From Balaenoptera acutorostrata (lineage: Eukaryota > Chordata > Mammalia > Artiodactyla > Balaenopteridae), in assembly GCF_949987535.1 (NCBI RefSeq), contig NC_080067.1:56912405-56976404 (forward strand): a stretch of 64,000 bases of DNA, read 5' to 3'. Within the stretch, counting starts at the first letter, position 1. Every line of letters starts with the position of its first letter. This document shows, one piece after another, positions 1 through 11,600 of this stretch. A model generated the notes under the pieces. That model saw only the letters and a program-made list of their open reading frames with translations. It made no database searches and was not told the origin of the DNA. The translations under genes were made by a program, and so were the position numbers.

Positions 1-514
1 ATCCCAACATTTTCCATTTTCTAATGAGTTTTTAACATAACCTTGATATCAGAACAAAGAGAAAAGGAAAGGAAAATTATAGTGTAATCTCATTTAAGTC
101 TATCAATGGAAAAATTCTAAAATTGCTAATACTCTTAGCAATGTGAATTCAGCATTGCATAAAAAAGATTATGCATCATTACTAAGTTGAGTTTATCTCT
201 GGAATGCAAGGTTGCTTTAACAATGCAAAATCAGTTTTTAAATACAAAATGTAATTCACCACATTTACAGATAAAGGGGAAAATCATAGGATCATCTCAA
301 TAATAAATAAAAAACATCTGAAAAATTTAATGCATAAAAAAGCACTTCCTTAAGGTAGTAAAGGACTTTCACCAAGAAAAACTACAGCACACATCTTACT
401 TAATGATGCAACTTTAAAAGCATTTCCTTCAAGATCAGAATACAAGGATGTCATTATATTGGAGGTCCTAGCCAGTGCACTGACAATTAAAAAAAAAAAA
501 AAAAAAAAAAAAGT

Positions 515-848
515 GGGCTTCCCTGGTGGCGCAGTGGTTGAGAATCTGCCTGCTAATGCAGGGGACAAGGGTTCGAGCCCTGGTCTGGGAAGATCCCACA
601 TGCCACGGAGCAGCTGGGCCCGTGAGCCACAACTACTGAGCCTGCGCGTCTGGAGCCTGTGCCCCGCAACGGGAGGGGCCGCGATAGTGAAAGGCCCGCG
701 CACCGCGATGAAGAGCGGTCCCCGTACCGCGATGAAGAGTGGCCCCCACTTGCTGTAACTAGAGAAAACCCTCGCACGAACTGAAGACCCAACACAGCCA
801 AAAATAAAAGAAATAAATAAAGTAGCTATAAAAGTAATGGATTTTTAT
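515..848 (+). mobile_element. CHR-type tRNA-Glu SINE, short subtype
   Basis: Starts GGGCTTCCCTGGTGGCGCAG and carries a B box (GGTTCGAGCCC) at about 571, giving a Pol III internal promoter layout. The body has the 'cgcgatgaagagtgg' segment, here partly duplicated (about 705-740). It ends in an A-rich tail. It is flanked by A24-GT (489-514) and A25-GT (849-875), so the target duplication is itself a poly-A run. It interrupts the old L1. Confidence 0.9.
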
Positions 849-892
849 AAAAAAAAAAAAAAAAAAAAAAAAAGTCTAAGAATTCAAGAGGA

Positions 893-1137
893 GGGATTTC
901 CCTGGTGGTGCAGTGGATAAGACTCCGCTCTCCCAATGCATGGGGCCCATGTTCGATCCCTTGTCAGGGAACTAGATCGCATGTGCATGCCACAACTAAG
1001 AGTTCGCATGCCACAACTAAGTAGCCCTGGAGCCGCAACTAAGGAACCCGTCTGCTGCAACAAAAGGAGCCCACATGGGGCAACTAAGACCTGGTGCAAC
1101 CAAATAAATAAATAAATATTTAAAAAATAATAATAAA
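893..1137 (+). mobile_element. tRNA-Glu SINE, older variant with internal 21-bp-period duplication
   Basis: Head reads TTTCCCTGGTGGTGCAG with B box GTTCGATCCC followed by 'ttgtcaggga', closer to tRNA-Glu than the other copies. The body contains GCATGCCACAACTAAG twice (985-1000 and 1006-1021). The 3' tail is (AAATA)n. A perfect 15-bp target duplication AAGAATTCAAGAGGA lies at 878-892 and 1138-1152. Confidence 0.9.
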
Positions 1138-2369
1138 AAGAATTCAAGAGGAAAAAATATATTCTTATTCACAGGGGAGTTATTGTCTGCATAGGCCCAT
1201 CTTCCCTCCCCACCTCCACAAAGAATATGCAGATAAATTGATAGAATTAATAAGAGTTTAGTAAGGTTCTGGAAACAAGTAAAAATCAATTGTATTTCTA
1301 TGTACCAGCAAAAATCAAAAGCTATAGTAAAAAAAAAAAGGTAACAGTTACAATGGCAACAAAAAATATAAGATACTAGAATTAATTCCAACAGAAGATT
1401 TGCAAGAGTTTTATGCAGAAAATTAAAACTTTATTAGAAGTCATTAATCTAACAGTACAGAGTATATTCTTAGATAGAAATTCCCCAAATTGATTGTCCA
1501 TCCTCTATAAGAATTTTTAATTTATCAAACTGGCTAATTCTAAAATAGACTTGGTAGAGCAAATAGCCAATAAAGTTAAGATACTCGTGAGGAGGCACAA
1601 GGTGAGAGCATTTGATTTACAAGATACCAAGACTTATAAACGAAATGGTATTTGGTGCAAGGATAGGTAAATTGACGTATTGATGAATTGATTTATTGCA
1701 CAGAAGTCAGTTTGTCATTACGTAGTAAAGTTGTACATGACCAAACCTATATCCATTCTTACTTAGGGAAGCCGTTGCACACGTGTGTCTGCTGGTGTAC
1801 AGGTGTGAGAATGCCTACAGCAGCATTGCTTATAGTAGTATTCCCAAATTGGAAACAACCCAGTGTCAACAGTAGAATGGATATGTAAATTACAGGATAG
1901 TCATACAATTTAATGACATACAGTGATGACATGAATGCATTTTATCTATGTCCAAAAACATTAATTTCAGGAACATACTGAGTGAAAAAGCAAGTCAGAA
2001 AAATAGATACAGCATTATTCTGTCTATATAAAGTTCAAAAACAATATAAAGTTCAAAAACAAGAAGGACAGTTATTTAGGGATAGATAGCTGGTAACATT
2101 TTAAGGAAAAGCAAGGGCATAATAACTAGCACAAAATTCTGGATAACAGTTACCTCTTGGAAGGGTGGGTTTAGAGAGAGAGATGTGGTCAGAGAGGAGC
2201 ACAAAGGGAGACTCTAAGGTACTGGTAACTTAATACGGCATGGTGTATACATGGGCGTTTATTTTGTTATTCTCATAATATTCATTTTAAATTTTAAGTT
2301 GTATTATATATTTCACAATAAAAGTTTTTAAAGAGGAAAAAAAATCCTCAAAATAAAATAGCAATAGAG

Positions 2370-2860
2370 GGAAATCATCTAAATGTAATACTTTGTAAGA
2401 ACTGACAGCAAATCTCATGTTACATGAAATACACATACCATTGCATTAAATTAGAAAAGATAGATTTACCCTTCCCCACAACTGTTTATTCGGTTTTTAA
2501 AGCTTTAGCTAATTCAAAATACAAAAAAATTAAGTAATTGGTATACATCAAAAAAAAAGAATAGGGAAATTATTAATGATGTGGCTGTATACTCCAAAGA
2601 CTTCCCTAAAAATCTTAGAATTAATATTTGGCTGGTTACATGATAGGTAATACAGAAATCAAAAGCTTTTCTTCAAGTTGGCAATATCCAGTTAGCATTT
2701 GAAGCAACAGATAAATTCTCCTTACAATAGTGACAGACTTTATAAAATCCCTTGGAATAAATTTAATAAGAAAGGAACAGACCCTGTGTAAATACAGACC
2801 CTTATTAAAGGGCATAAAGCAATCTTGAATGATCATAGAGACTTCTTTTTCCTAGATGGG
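2370..2860 (+). mobile_element. Old L1 ORF2 fragment
   Basis: Degenerate L1 ORF2 text in sense orientation. It includes the stretch that would encode the region after the RT palm and the 'aaatcccttggaataaatttaa' type segment near 2745. No ORF survives. It is probably the same insertion as the fragment at 4180-4640, separated by an antisense L1. Confidence 0.6.
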
Positions 2861-2934
2861 AATACCTAATATTTAAAATAACTCTAAATTAATATCTAAA
2901 TTCACTGCATTTCCATTTAAAATCTTGTTTATTT

Positions 2935-4110
2935 ATAAATTTTTTATTGAGATATAATTGGCATATAACATTATATTAGTTTCAGTTATAAATATGATTC
3001 AATATTTGTATATACTGCAAGATGATCACTACCATATGTCTAGTTAACATTCATCACCACACATTGTTACCCATTTGTTTTCTTGTGATAAGAACTTTTA
3101 AGATCTAGTCTCTTAGCAACTTTCAAATATACTATACAGTATTACTAATTACAGTCACCAAGCTGTACATTACATCCCCATGACTTATTTAATACTGGAA
3201 GTTTGTACCTTTTGACCCATTTCGCCCACCCTCCACCCCACACTCCCCACCTCTGGCAACCACCAATCTGTTCTCTGTGTCCATGAACTCGTGTTTTGGG
3301 GGTGTTTGTGTGTTGTGTTTTTTTTTAAGATACCACATATAAGTGAGACCATAAAGTATTTGTCTTTGTGTGACTTAAGTTAGCATAATGCCCTTAAGTA
3401 GTTCCCTCCATGTTGTCAGAAATGGCAAGATTTCCTTTTTTTAATAAAATGGCTGAATAAATATTCCATTTTGTGTGTGTGTGTTTGTGTCACATTTTTT
3501 AATCCATTCGTCCAATCACTGGACACTTGTTTCCATGTCTTGGCTTTTGTAAATAATGCTGCAATGAACATGGGGGTCATATATCTTTTCAAGTTAGTGT
3601 TTTCTCTGTCTTTGGGTAAATACCCAGAATGGATCATATGTAGTTCCATGTTTAATGTTTTGAGGAACCTTCATGCTGTTTTCCACAACAGCAGCCCCAA
3701 TTTACATTTCCAGCAACAGTGTACAAGCATTCCCTTTTCTACAACCTCACCAGGTCTCCTTTTATCTTTCTGATAATAGCCATACTAACAGGTATGAGGT
3801 GGTATTTCATTGTGGTTTAGATTTGCAATTCCCTGATGATTAGTGATATCGAGCACCTTTTCATGTGCCTGTTGGACATCTGTATGTGTAAAAATGTCTA
3901 TTCAGATCTTCTGCCCATTTTTAAATTGGATTTTTTGTTTTGGCTCTTTGAGTTGAATGAGCTCTTTATATATTTGGATATTAGCCCCTTATCGTCTATA
4001 TGATTGCAAATATTTTCTCTCATTCAGTAGGTTGCCTTTTCATTTTGTTGTTAGTTTCTTTTGCTGTGCAGAAGCCTTTCAATTTGATGTAGTCCCACTT
4101 GTTTTTTTTA
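2935..4110 (-). mobile_element. Antisense L1 3' region (L1M-type)
   Basis: Reads on the plus strand as the complement of an L1 3' UTR and ORF2 C-terminus: 'ttattgagatataattg' at the left, then 'gcataatgcccttaagta', 'aatattccattttgtgtgtg', 'gctgcaatgaacatggggg' and 'gaggtggtatttcattgtgg', ending near 'gatgtagtcccacttg'. A short TG run lies at 3473-3490. Coding capacity is lost. Inserted between two sense fragments of an older L1. Confidence 0.85.
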
Positions 4111-4179
4111 AGTAGGTTTTTGTTTATTTTTGTTTGCTTTTTTTTTTTTTTTGGAATAGTACAAAATGATTCTAATACT

Positions 4180-4640
4180 AATGTCTGTAGGGGAGAGTAG
4201 ACATCTGAGACAAGCCAAAATTCTTTTGCAAGTTAGGGAGGACTTGCCTCCCAAAGTTTCTATAATTAAACCCACTTAGTACTGGAATGGTATAGACAAC
4301 TAGATTAGATAAATAATATAGAAGATCCAGAAAAAAAAAGATCAGAATATATATGAGAAACTAATAAATGATAAGACTGTCATTTCAGTTTGGATGTAAA
4401 GGATGGTTTATTTATGAATATACTGGCATAATGGGCTATCCGTTTGGAAGAAAACAAAGTTATATTTACAGCTTATATCATTTTGAAAATAAGTTCCGTT
4501 TTAAAATATAAAAGCAATAAAATATAGGAAAATATTGTCATAACCTCTGTGTGTGGGGAAAAGAAACAAGACAAAAACGTCAAGATAGACATGTTTTACT
4601 TCATAAAGATAAGTTGTTTGTATATGGTGAGAAATTACAT
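4180..4640 (+). mobile_element. Old L1 ORF2 C-terminal fragment
   Basis: Worn sense L1 text, with 'ggcataatgggctatccgtt' at 4424 and 'aaatataggaaaatattgtc' at 4522 typical of the ORF2 C-terminal half. It stops at the Tigger1 insertion point. A related continuation appears at 12900-13400, suggesting that Tigger1 and the younger L1 split one old L1. Confidence 0.6.
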
Positions 4641-4860
4641 ATACAGGTCTACCTTGGAGATATTGCAAGTTCGGTTCCAGACCACTGCAATAAACTGAGT
4701 ATTGAAATAAGGCAAGTCCCATAAATATTTTGGTTTCCCAGTGCGTGTAAAAGTTGGTTTACACTATACTGTAGTCTATTAAGTGTGCAATAGCATTATG
4801 TCTAAAACAAAAAGACAATGTATATACCTTAGTTAAATAATACTTTATTGCTAAAAAATG

Positions 4861-6890
4861 CTAACCATCATCTGAGCCTTCAGCGAATCTTTGTGCTGGA
4901 GGAGAGTCTTGCCTCGAGTTGATGGCTGCTGACTGATCCAGGGTGTTGTTTGCTGAGGGCTGGGGTAGCTGGCAATTTCTTAAAATAAGACAACAATGAA
5001 GTTTGCCCCTTCGATCGACTCTTTCTTTAAGGAACGATTTCTCTGCAGCATGCAATGTTGTTTGATGGTATTTTACTTCAGAAGTTTCAAAATTGGAGTC
5101 AATCCTCTCAAACCCTGTGCTGCTTTATCAACTAAGTTTGTGTAAATCCTCGGTTGTCATTTCAACAGTCTTCACAGCATCTTTACCAGGAGTAGATTCC
5201 CTCACAAAAAAACACTTCTCTTTGCTCATCCATGAGAAGCAACTCTTCATCCGTTAAAGTTTTATCATGAGATTGCAGCAATTCAGTCACATCTTATGGT
5301 TCCCCTTCTAATTCTACTTCTCTTGCTTTTTCTACTACATCTGCAGTTATTTCCTCCACTGAAGTCTTAAACCCCTTAAAGTCATCCATGAGGGTTGGAG
5401 TCAACTTTTTCCAAACTCCTGTTAACTTTGCTATTTTGTCCTCTTCCCATGATTCATGAATGTTCTTAATGGCATCTAGAATGGTGAATCCTTTCCAGAG
5501 GTTTTCAACTGACTTTGCCCAGATCCATCAGAGGAATCACTATCTATGGCAACTATAGCCTTACAAAATGTATTTCTTAAATAATAAGACTTGAAAGTCA
5601 AAATTACTCCTTGATCCATGCATCATTCATCTCATTGTACATCTCCATCAGAGCTCTTGGGTGACGAGGTGCATCGTCAATGAGCAGTCATATATTTTTT
5701 TTAAATTTTATTTATTTATTTATTTTTGGCTGTGTTGGGTCTTCGTTTCTGTGCGAGGGCTTTTTCTAGTTGCGGCAAGCGAGGGCCACTCTTCATCGCG
5801 GTGCGCGGGCCTCTCACTATCGCGGCCTCTCTTGTTGCGGAGCACGGGCTCCAGATGCGCAGGCTCAGTAATTATGGTTCACGGGCCCAGCCGCTCCGTG
5901 GCATGTGGGATCTTCCCGGACCAGGGCTCGAACCCGTGTCCCCTGCATTGGCAGGCAGACTCTCAACCATTGTGCCACCAAGGAAGCCCCAGCAGTCATA
6001 TTTTGAAAGAAATCTTTTTTTTCTGAGGAGCAGGTCTCAGTAAACCATGTTGTAAACAGATATGCTGTCATCAAGGCTTTGTTGTTCCATTTATAGAGCA
6101 CAGGCAGAGTTGATTCAGCATAATTCTTAAGGGCCCTAGGATTCTTGGAATGGTAAATGAGCACTGCCTTCAACTTAAAGTCTTCAGGTGTATTAGCCCC
6201 TAACAAGAGAGTCAGCCTGTCCTTTGATGCTTGGAAGCCAGCCATTGACTTCTCTCTAGCTATGGAAGTCCTAGATGGCATCTTCCAATATAAGGCTGTT
6301 TTATCTACACTGAAAATCTGTTGTTTAGTGGAGCCACCTTCACTAATTATCTAGATCTTCTGAACAACTTGCTGCAGCTTCTACATCAGGACTTGCTGCT
6401 TCACCTTGCACTTCTATGTTGTGGAGATGACTTCTTTCCTTAAATCTCATTAACCAACCTCTGCTAGTTTCAGACCGTTCTTCTGCAGCTTCCTTACTTC
6501 TCTCAGCCGTCACAGAATTGAAGAGAGTTAGGGCCCAGCTCTGGATTAGGCTTTGGCTTAGGGTAATGTTGCAGCTGGTTTGATGTAATATCCAGACCAT
6601 TAAAGCTTTCTCCATATGAGCAGTGAGGCTGTTTCACTTTCTTATCATTTTTCACTGGAGTAGCACTTTTAATTTCTGTCAAGAATTTTTCCTTTGCATT
6701 CACAACTTTACTGTTTGGCTCAAGAGGCCTAGCTTTTGGCCTATCTCAGTTTTTGACATGCCTTCCTCACTTATCTTAATCATGTCTAGCTTTTGATTTA
6801 AGTGAGAGACATGCAACTCTTCCTTTCACTTGAATACTTACAGGCCATTGTAGGGTTATTAACTGGCCTAATGTCAATGTTCTTGTGTTT
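4861..6890 (-). pseudogene. Tigger1 transposase, inactivated (pogo family, CENP-B-like)
   Basis: In an active copy the product would bind the inverted repeats and cut and paste the element through a DDE nuclease domain. Read right to left, the N-terminal helix-turn-helix text (SEEGMSKTEIGQKLG) lies near 6740-6785 and a linker (MNAKEKFLTEIKSATPV) ends near 6650. The catalytic part begins with a VDKTALYWK motif near 6285-6315, where the residue after the first Asp is Lys. A clear block ([20 protein letters not shown]) lies at about 6160-6225. A second catalytic block (LIDDAPRHP) is at about 5655-5685, just beyond the SINE. An acidic C-terminal tail lies at 4861-5055. Frameshifts, stops and the SINE at 5694-5990 break the frame, so it cannot make transposase. 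Identification is strong; exact start and end are approximate. Confidence 0.88.
5694..5990 (-). mobile_element. CHR-type SINE, short subtype, inside Tigger1
   Basis: Complement orientation: poly-T/TTTAT tail at 5700-5730, body to the tRNA head ending CCAAGGAAGCCCC. The target duplication AGCAGTCATAT is perfect at 5683-5693 and 5991-6001. It sits inside the DDE domain text of the transposase. Confidence 0.93.
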
Positions 6891-7282
6891 CAGAGAATAA
6901 TGGCCTGAGGAGAGGGAGAGAGGTGGGGGAACAGCTGTTCAGTGCAGCAGTCTGAACTCATACAACATTTACAGACTAAGTTCACTATGAACATGGACTG
7001 TGGTGCCCCCAAAACAATTACAGTAGTAACATCGAAGATCACTGATCACAGATCACCATAACAAATATAATAATAATAATGAGAATGTTTGAAATGTTGC
7101 AAGAATTACCAAAATGTGACACAGAGACACAAACTGAGCAAATGCTGTTGGAAAAATGGCGACAATAGACTTGCTGGACGCAAGGTTGTCACAACCATTC
7201 AATTTGTAAAAACTGCAGTGTCTGCGAAGCACAATAAAGCCAAGTGTAATATAACAAGGTAGGTCTGTATTAAAACTAATGA

Positions 7283-8540
7283 GGGGAATGGAGTCAAGAT
7301 GGCGTACTACGAGGATGTGGAATTCGCGCCTCCTCACAACTAGGGCACCTACCGGGCACCGGTGGGGGACCACGGACACCTAAGGGGACAGGAGGAACCC
7401 CCAGCGACCAGGTAGGACGTGGGGTGTGGGGAGAGTGAAGGGGAAGAGAAGTGGAGGCGGGACGGGACTGGCGCCCCTGAGGGGCGGCTGGGGGAGGGGA
7501 AGGGATCCCACGCCCAAAGGGGGAAATTGGGGAACCACTGGGAGGGCAGAGGATCAAAAGGGAGCATGGCCAGGTTTCCCCTGCCCACTTGGGCCCCCAG
7601 GAACCTGCTGAGATCCCAGGCCTGATCCTGTGCCCACCTAGGCCCCCTCCAGCCACGTGGGTCCTGAGGGAGTGGGAGAGAAGAAGGGAAGGGGGAGCAA
7701 AAGTAAAGGCTGGACCTCTGGGACCAGCACCCCTGAGGGGTGGCTGGGGGAGGGGAGGAGCTCCTACACCCAGTGGGACCCACCCACAGTTAGGGGTCCA
7801 GTGGCGATGGGGAGACCCTGGGGGAGATGGGGAGGGGCACAAGGGAATGGAAGAGAACAGGGCCAGTGCCTTCCCTGTCCACTTAGGCACCAGGGAGCCT
7901 GTTGGGCTCCCGGGCCTAATCCTCTGCCCTCAGAGCCTCCCTCCTGCTGTGCAGAACCCAAGCCCCGCCCATACACCCCCACCCAGGGCCCCACCTCTAC
8001 CCTCAGAGAACCCCTCCAACGCTCTGGGCCTAAACCCCACCCACATGCCCTCACTCAGGGCCCTACCTCCAACTCCAGAACCCCACCCTCCAGAGGCCCT
8101 CCTTTCCACGTGCTGCCTCTCCCTTCCGCACAGGTCCTAAGCAAAGGCCCTGCCCCATGCTTGAACGTCACCACTCCCCCCACCTAGGTCCCGCCCCACC
8201 CTAAACCCCACCCCTGCCTAAGTTCCACCCCCCCCAAACTCTGCCCCCATAGCCAAGGCTTTTTTTTTTTTTTACCTCTTTTAGATGGGGTTCTGTTTTA
8301 CCTTGTTGATTCATTGTTGTTGATTCTTTTATATTTTAATTTTTCCTAATAAATCTTCTATATTTCTAATTTTATTCTTTATACTTTGTTAGTGATCACT
8401 CCTTTTAGCTTGTCCCCCCCCCTTTTTCTCTTTTTCTTTTTTTTCTGTTGTGGTTTTAATTTACCTTGTTGCAGTTGTTTCAATTATACTTTTATTTTTC
8501 CTAATATATTATTTTTTCTTTTTATTCTTTTTTCTTTTTT
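7283..8540 (+). promoter_or_regulatory. L1 5' UTR promoter region with two repeated monomer-like units
   Basis: This GC-rich stretch would drive L1 transcription in a live copy. Two similar units can be seen, roughly 7417-7653 and 7654-7940. Each has an ACGTGGG start, a purine-rich run, a CCCCTGAGGGG-CGGCTGGGGG core (offset 256 bp: 7475 and 7731) and a CCTGATCCTGTGCCC-like end (7621 and 7915). A C-rich part without this pattern follows to about 8250, then a T-rich part. Several long open frames here are compositional and should not be read as genes. Confidence 0.7.
7295..7304 (+). promoter_or_regulatory. YY1-like site at the L1 5' end
   Basis: CAAGATGGCG sits about a dozen bases from the inferred 5' end of the L1. 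It matches the AAGATGGC core of YY1 sites, which in L1 elements position the transcription start. The match is by sequence only. Confidence 0.5.
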
Positions 8541-8645
8541 TTAACATCTTTATTAGAGTATAATTGCTTTACAATGGTGTGTTAGTTTCTGCTTTATAAC
8601 AAAGTGAATCAGTTATACATATGTCCCCATATCTCTTCCCTTCCT
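8541..8645 (-). mobile_element. Short antisense L1 3'-end insertion in the 5' UTR
   Basis: Plus-strand text 'aacatctttattagagtata' through 'cccatatctcttcccttcc' is the complement of the same L1 3' end seen at 12780-12850. A T-rich run (tail complement) lies to the left. CCTAATATATT occurs on both sides (about 8499 and 8644), a likely target duplication. It is a severely 5'-truncated LINE copy within another LINE's promoter. Confidence 0.75.
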
Positions 8646-8696
8646 AATATATTTTTTATCTTTCTAATTTTATTTTGTTTTGTATTCTTTGACAGC

Positions 8697-11600
8697 CATA
8701 AAAGGGGAAATTGACAGTAACACAATAGTAGTAGGGGACTTTAACACCCCACATTCACCAATGGACAGATAATCCAAAATGTAAATAAATAAGGAAACAC
8801 AAGCTTTTTGTTCTTTTAAATTTCTTTTCTTTTTTTATTTATTTTATTTATTTATTTTTGGCTGCATTGGGTCTTCGTTGCTGCACACGGGCTTTCTCTA
8901 GTTGCGACGAGTGGGGGCGACTCTTCGTTGCATTATGCAGGCTTCTCACTACACTGGCTTCTCTTGTTGCAGAGCATGGGCTGTAGGTGTATGGGCTTCA
9001 GTAGTTGTGGCACGTGGGCTCAGTAGTTGTGGCTCTTGGGCTCTAGAGCGCAAGCTCAGTAGTTGTGGTGCACGGGCTTAGTTGCTCCATGGCATGTGGG
9101 ATCTTCCCAGACCAGGGCTCAAACCCATGTCCCCTGCATTGGCAGGTGGATTCTTAACCACTGCGCCACTAGGGAAGCATGAAAAACAAGCTTTAAATGA
9201 CACATTAAACAAGATGGACTTAATTGATATTTATAGGACATTCCATCCAAAAACAGAAGAATACACTTTCTTCTCAAGTGCTCATGGAACATTCTCCTGG
9301 ATAGATCATAACTTGGGTCACAAATCAAGCCTTGGTAAATTTAAGAAAATTGAAATCATATCAAGTATCTTTTCCAACCACAACATCTTAAGACTAGATA
9401 TCAATTACAGGAAAAAAGCTGTAAAAAATACAAACACATGGAAGCTAAACAATACGCTACTAAATAACCAAGAGATCACTAAAGAAATTTTAAAATACCT
9501 AGAAACAAATGACAATGAAAACAAGACGACCCAAAACCTATGGGATGCAGCAAAAGCAGTTCTAAGAGGGAACTTTATAGCAATACAATCCTACCTCAAG
9601 AAACAAGAAGCATCTCAAATAAACAACCTAAACTTACACCTAAAGCAATTAGACAAAGAAGAACAAAAAATACCCAAAGTGAGCAGAAGGAAAGAAATCA
9701 TAAAGATCAGATCAGAAGTAAATGAAAAAGAAATGAAGGAAACAATAGCAAAGATCAAAACTAAAAGCTGGTTCTTTGAGAAGATAAACAAAATTGATAA
9801 ACTATTAGCCAGACTCATCAAGAAAAAAAGGGAGAAGACTGAAATCAACAGAATTAGAAATGAAAAAGGAGAACTAACTACTGACACTGCAGAAATACAA
9901 GGATCATGAGAGATTACTACAAGCAACTCTATGCCAATAAAATGGACAACCTGGAAGAAATGGACAAGTTCTTAGAAAAGCACAACCTTCTGAGACTGAA
10001 CCAGGAAGAAATAGAAAATATAAACAGACCAATCACAAGCATTGAAATTGAAACTGATTAAAAATCTTCCAACAAACAAAAGCCCAGGACCAGATGGCTT
10101 CACAGGTGAATTCTATCAAACATTTAGAGAAGAGCTAACACCTATCCTTCTCAAACTCTTCCAAAATATATCAGAGGGAGGAGCACTCCCAAACTCATTC
10201 TATGAGGCCACCATCACCCTGATACAAAACCAGACAAAGATGTCACAAAAAAAAACTACAGGCCAATATCGCTGATGAATACAGATGCGAAAATCCTCAA
10301 CAAAATACTAGCAAACAGAATCCAACAGCACATTAAAAGGATCATACACCATGATCAAGTGGTTTTATCCCAGGAACGAAAGGATCCTTCAATATATGCA
10401 AATCAATCAATGTGATACACCATATTAACAAATTGAAGAATAAAAACCATATGATAATAGATGCAGAAAAAGCTTTTGACAAAATTCAACACCCATTTAT
10501 GATAAAAACCCTCCAGAAAGTAGACATAGAGGGAACCTACCGCAACATAATAAAGACCATATATGACAAACCCACAGCCAACATCATTCTCAATGGTGAA
10601 AAACTGAAACCATTTCCTCTAAGATCAGGAACAAGACAAGGCTGCCCACTCTCACTGCTATTATTCAACATAGTTTTGGAAGTTTTAGCCACAGCAATCA
10701 GAGAAGAAAAAGACATAAAAGGAATCCAAATTGGAAAAGAAGTAAAATTGTCACTGTTTGCAAATGACATGATACTATACATAGAGGATCCTAAAGATGC
10801 TACCAGAAAACTACTAGAGCTAATCAGTGAATTTGGTAGAGTAGCAGGATACAAAATTAATGCACAGAAATCTCTTGCATTCCTATGCACTAATGATGAA
10901 ACATCTGAAAGAGAAATTAAGGAAACACTCCCATTTACCATTGCAACAAAAAGAATAAAATACCTAGGAATAAACCTACCTAAGGAGACAAAAGACCTGT
11001 ATGCAGAAAACTGTAAGACACTGATGAAAGAAATTAAAGATGATACAAACAGATGGAGAGATATACCATGTTCTTGGATTGGAAGAATCAACATTGTGAA
11101 AATGACTATACTACCCAAAGCAATCTACAGATTCAATGCAATCCCTATCAAACTACCAATGGCATTTTTCACAGAACTAGAATAAAAAAATGTCACAATT
11201 TGTATGGAAACACAAAAGACCCCGAATAGCCAAAGCAATCTTGAGAAAGATAAACAGAACTGGAGGAATCAGGCTCCTGACTTCAGACTATACTACAAAG
11301 CTACAGTAGTCAAGACAGTATGGTACTGGCACAAAAACAGAAATATAGATGAATGGAACAGCATAGAAAGCCCAGAGATAAACCCAAACATCTATGGTCA
11401 CCTTATCTTTGATAAAGGAAGCAAAAATATACAATGGAGTAAAGACAACCTCTTCAATAAATGGTGCTGGGAAAACTGTACAGCTACATGGAAAAGAATG
11501 AAATTAGAACACTCCATAACACCATACACAAAAATAAACTCAAAATGGATTAAAGACCAAATGTAAGGCCAGAGACTATAAAACTATTAGAGGAAAACAT

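Larger units (their letters stand above)
1..2335 (+). mobile_element. Old L1 LINE fragment, ORF2 to 3' end, split by two SINEs
   Basis: Degenerate sense-strand L1. Positions 100-480 match the ORF2 reverse-transcriptase region (finger/palm coding text, ending near a 'gaggtcctagccagtgca' stretch). 1230-1460 continues the same ORF2 after the SINE insertions. 1680-2335 resembles an L1M-type C-terminus and 3' UTR, ending in 'aataaaagtttttaaag'. No reading frame stays open for more than about 70 codons, so it is a dead copy. Divergence is high, pointing to an old L1M-type subfamily that I cannot name more exactly. Confidence 0.7.
4644..7267 (-). mobile_element. Tigger1 (Tc1/mariner-pogo DNA transposon), nearly full length
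   Basis: Terminal inverted repeats are visible: the left end starts CAGGTCTACCTTGGAGATAT and the right end is the complement of CAGACCTACCTTGTTATA. TA dinucleotides flank both ends (4642-4643 and 7268-7269), the expected target duplication. Without the inner SINE the element is about 2.3 kb, close to the roughly 2.4 kb known for this family. The transposase gene runs right to left and is broken. Confidence 0.93.

Noticed and set aside
515..590. Possible functional tRNA-Glu genes at SINE heads
   Set aside because: The heads have A and B boxes but diverge from mature tRNA in the stems and continue into a SINE body. They are retroposon promoters, not tRNA genes.
985..1021. Short direct repeats considered as a CRISPR-like array
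   Set aside because: Only two units of 16 bases with a 5-base gap, inside a SINE in a mammalian genome.
5661..6043. Open frames of 105-121 codons over the Tigger1 SINE
   Set aside because: Pure SINE translation, repeated in form at 18125, 36353, 37710 and 49998.
7294..8187. Overlapping open frames of 96-198 codons on both strands, Pro/Gly/Arg-rich
   Set aside because: They lie entirely in the GC-rich L1 5' UTR. Multiple frames on both strands are open at once because stop codons are rare in this composition, and no motif is present.
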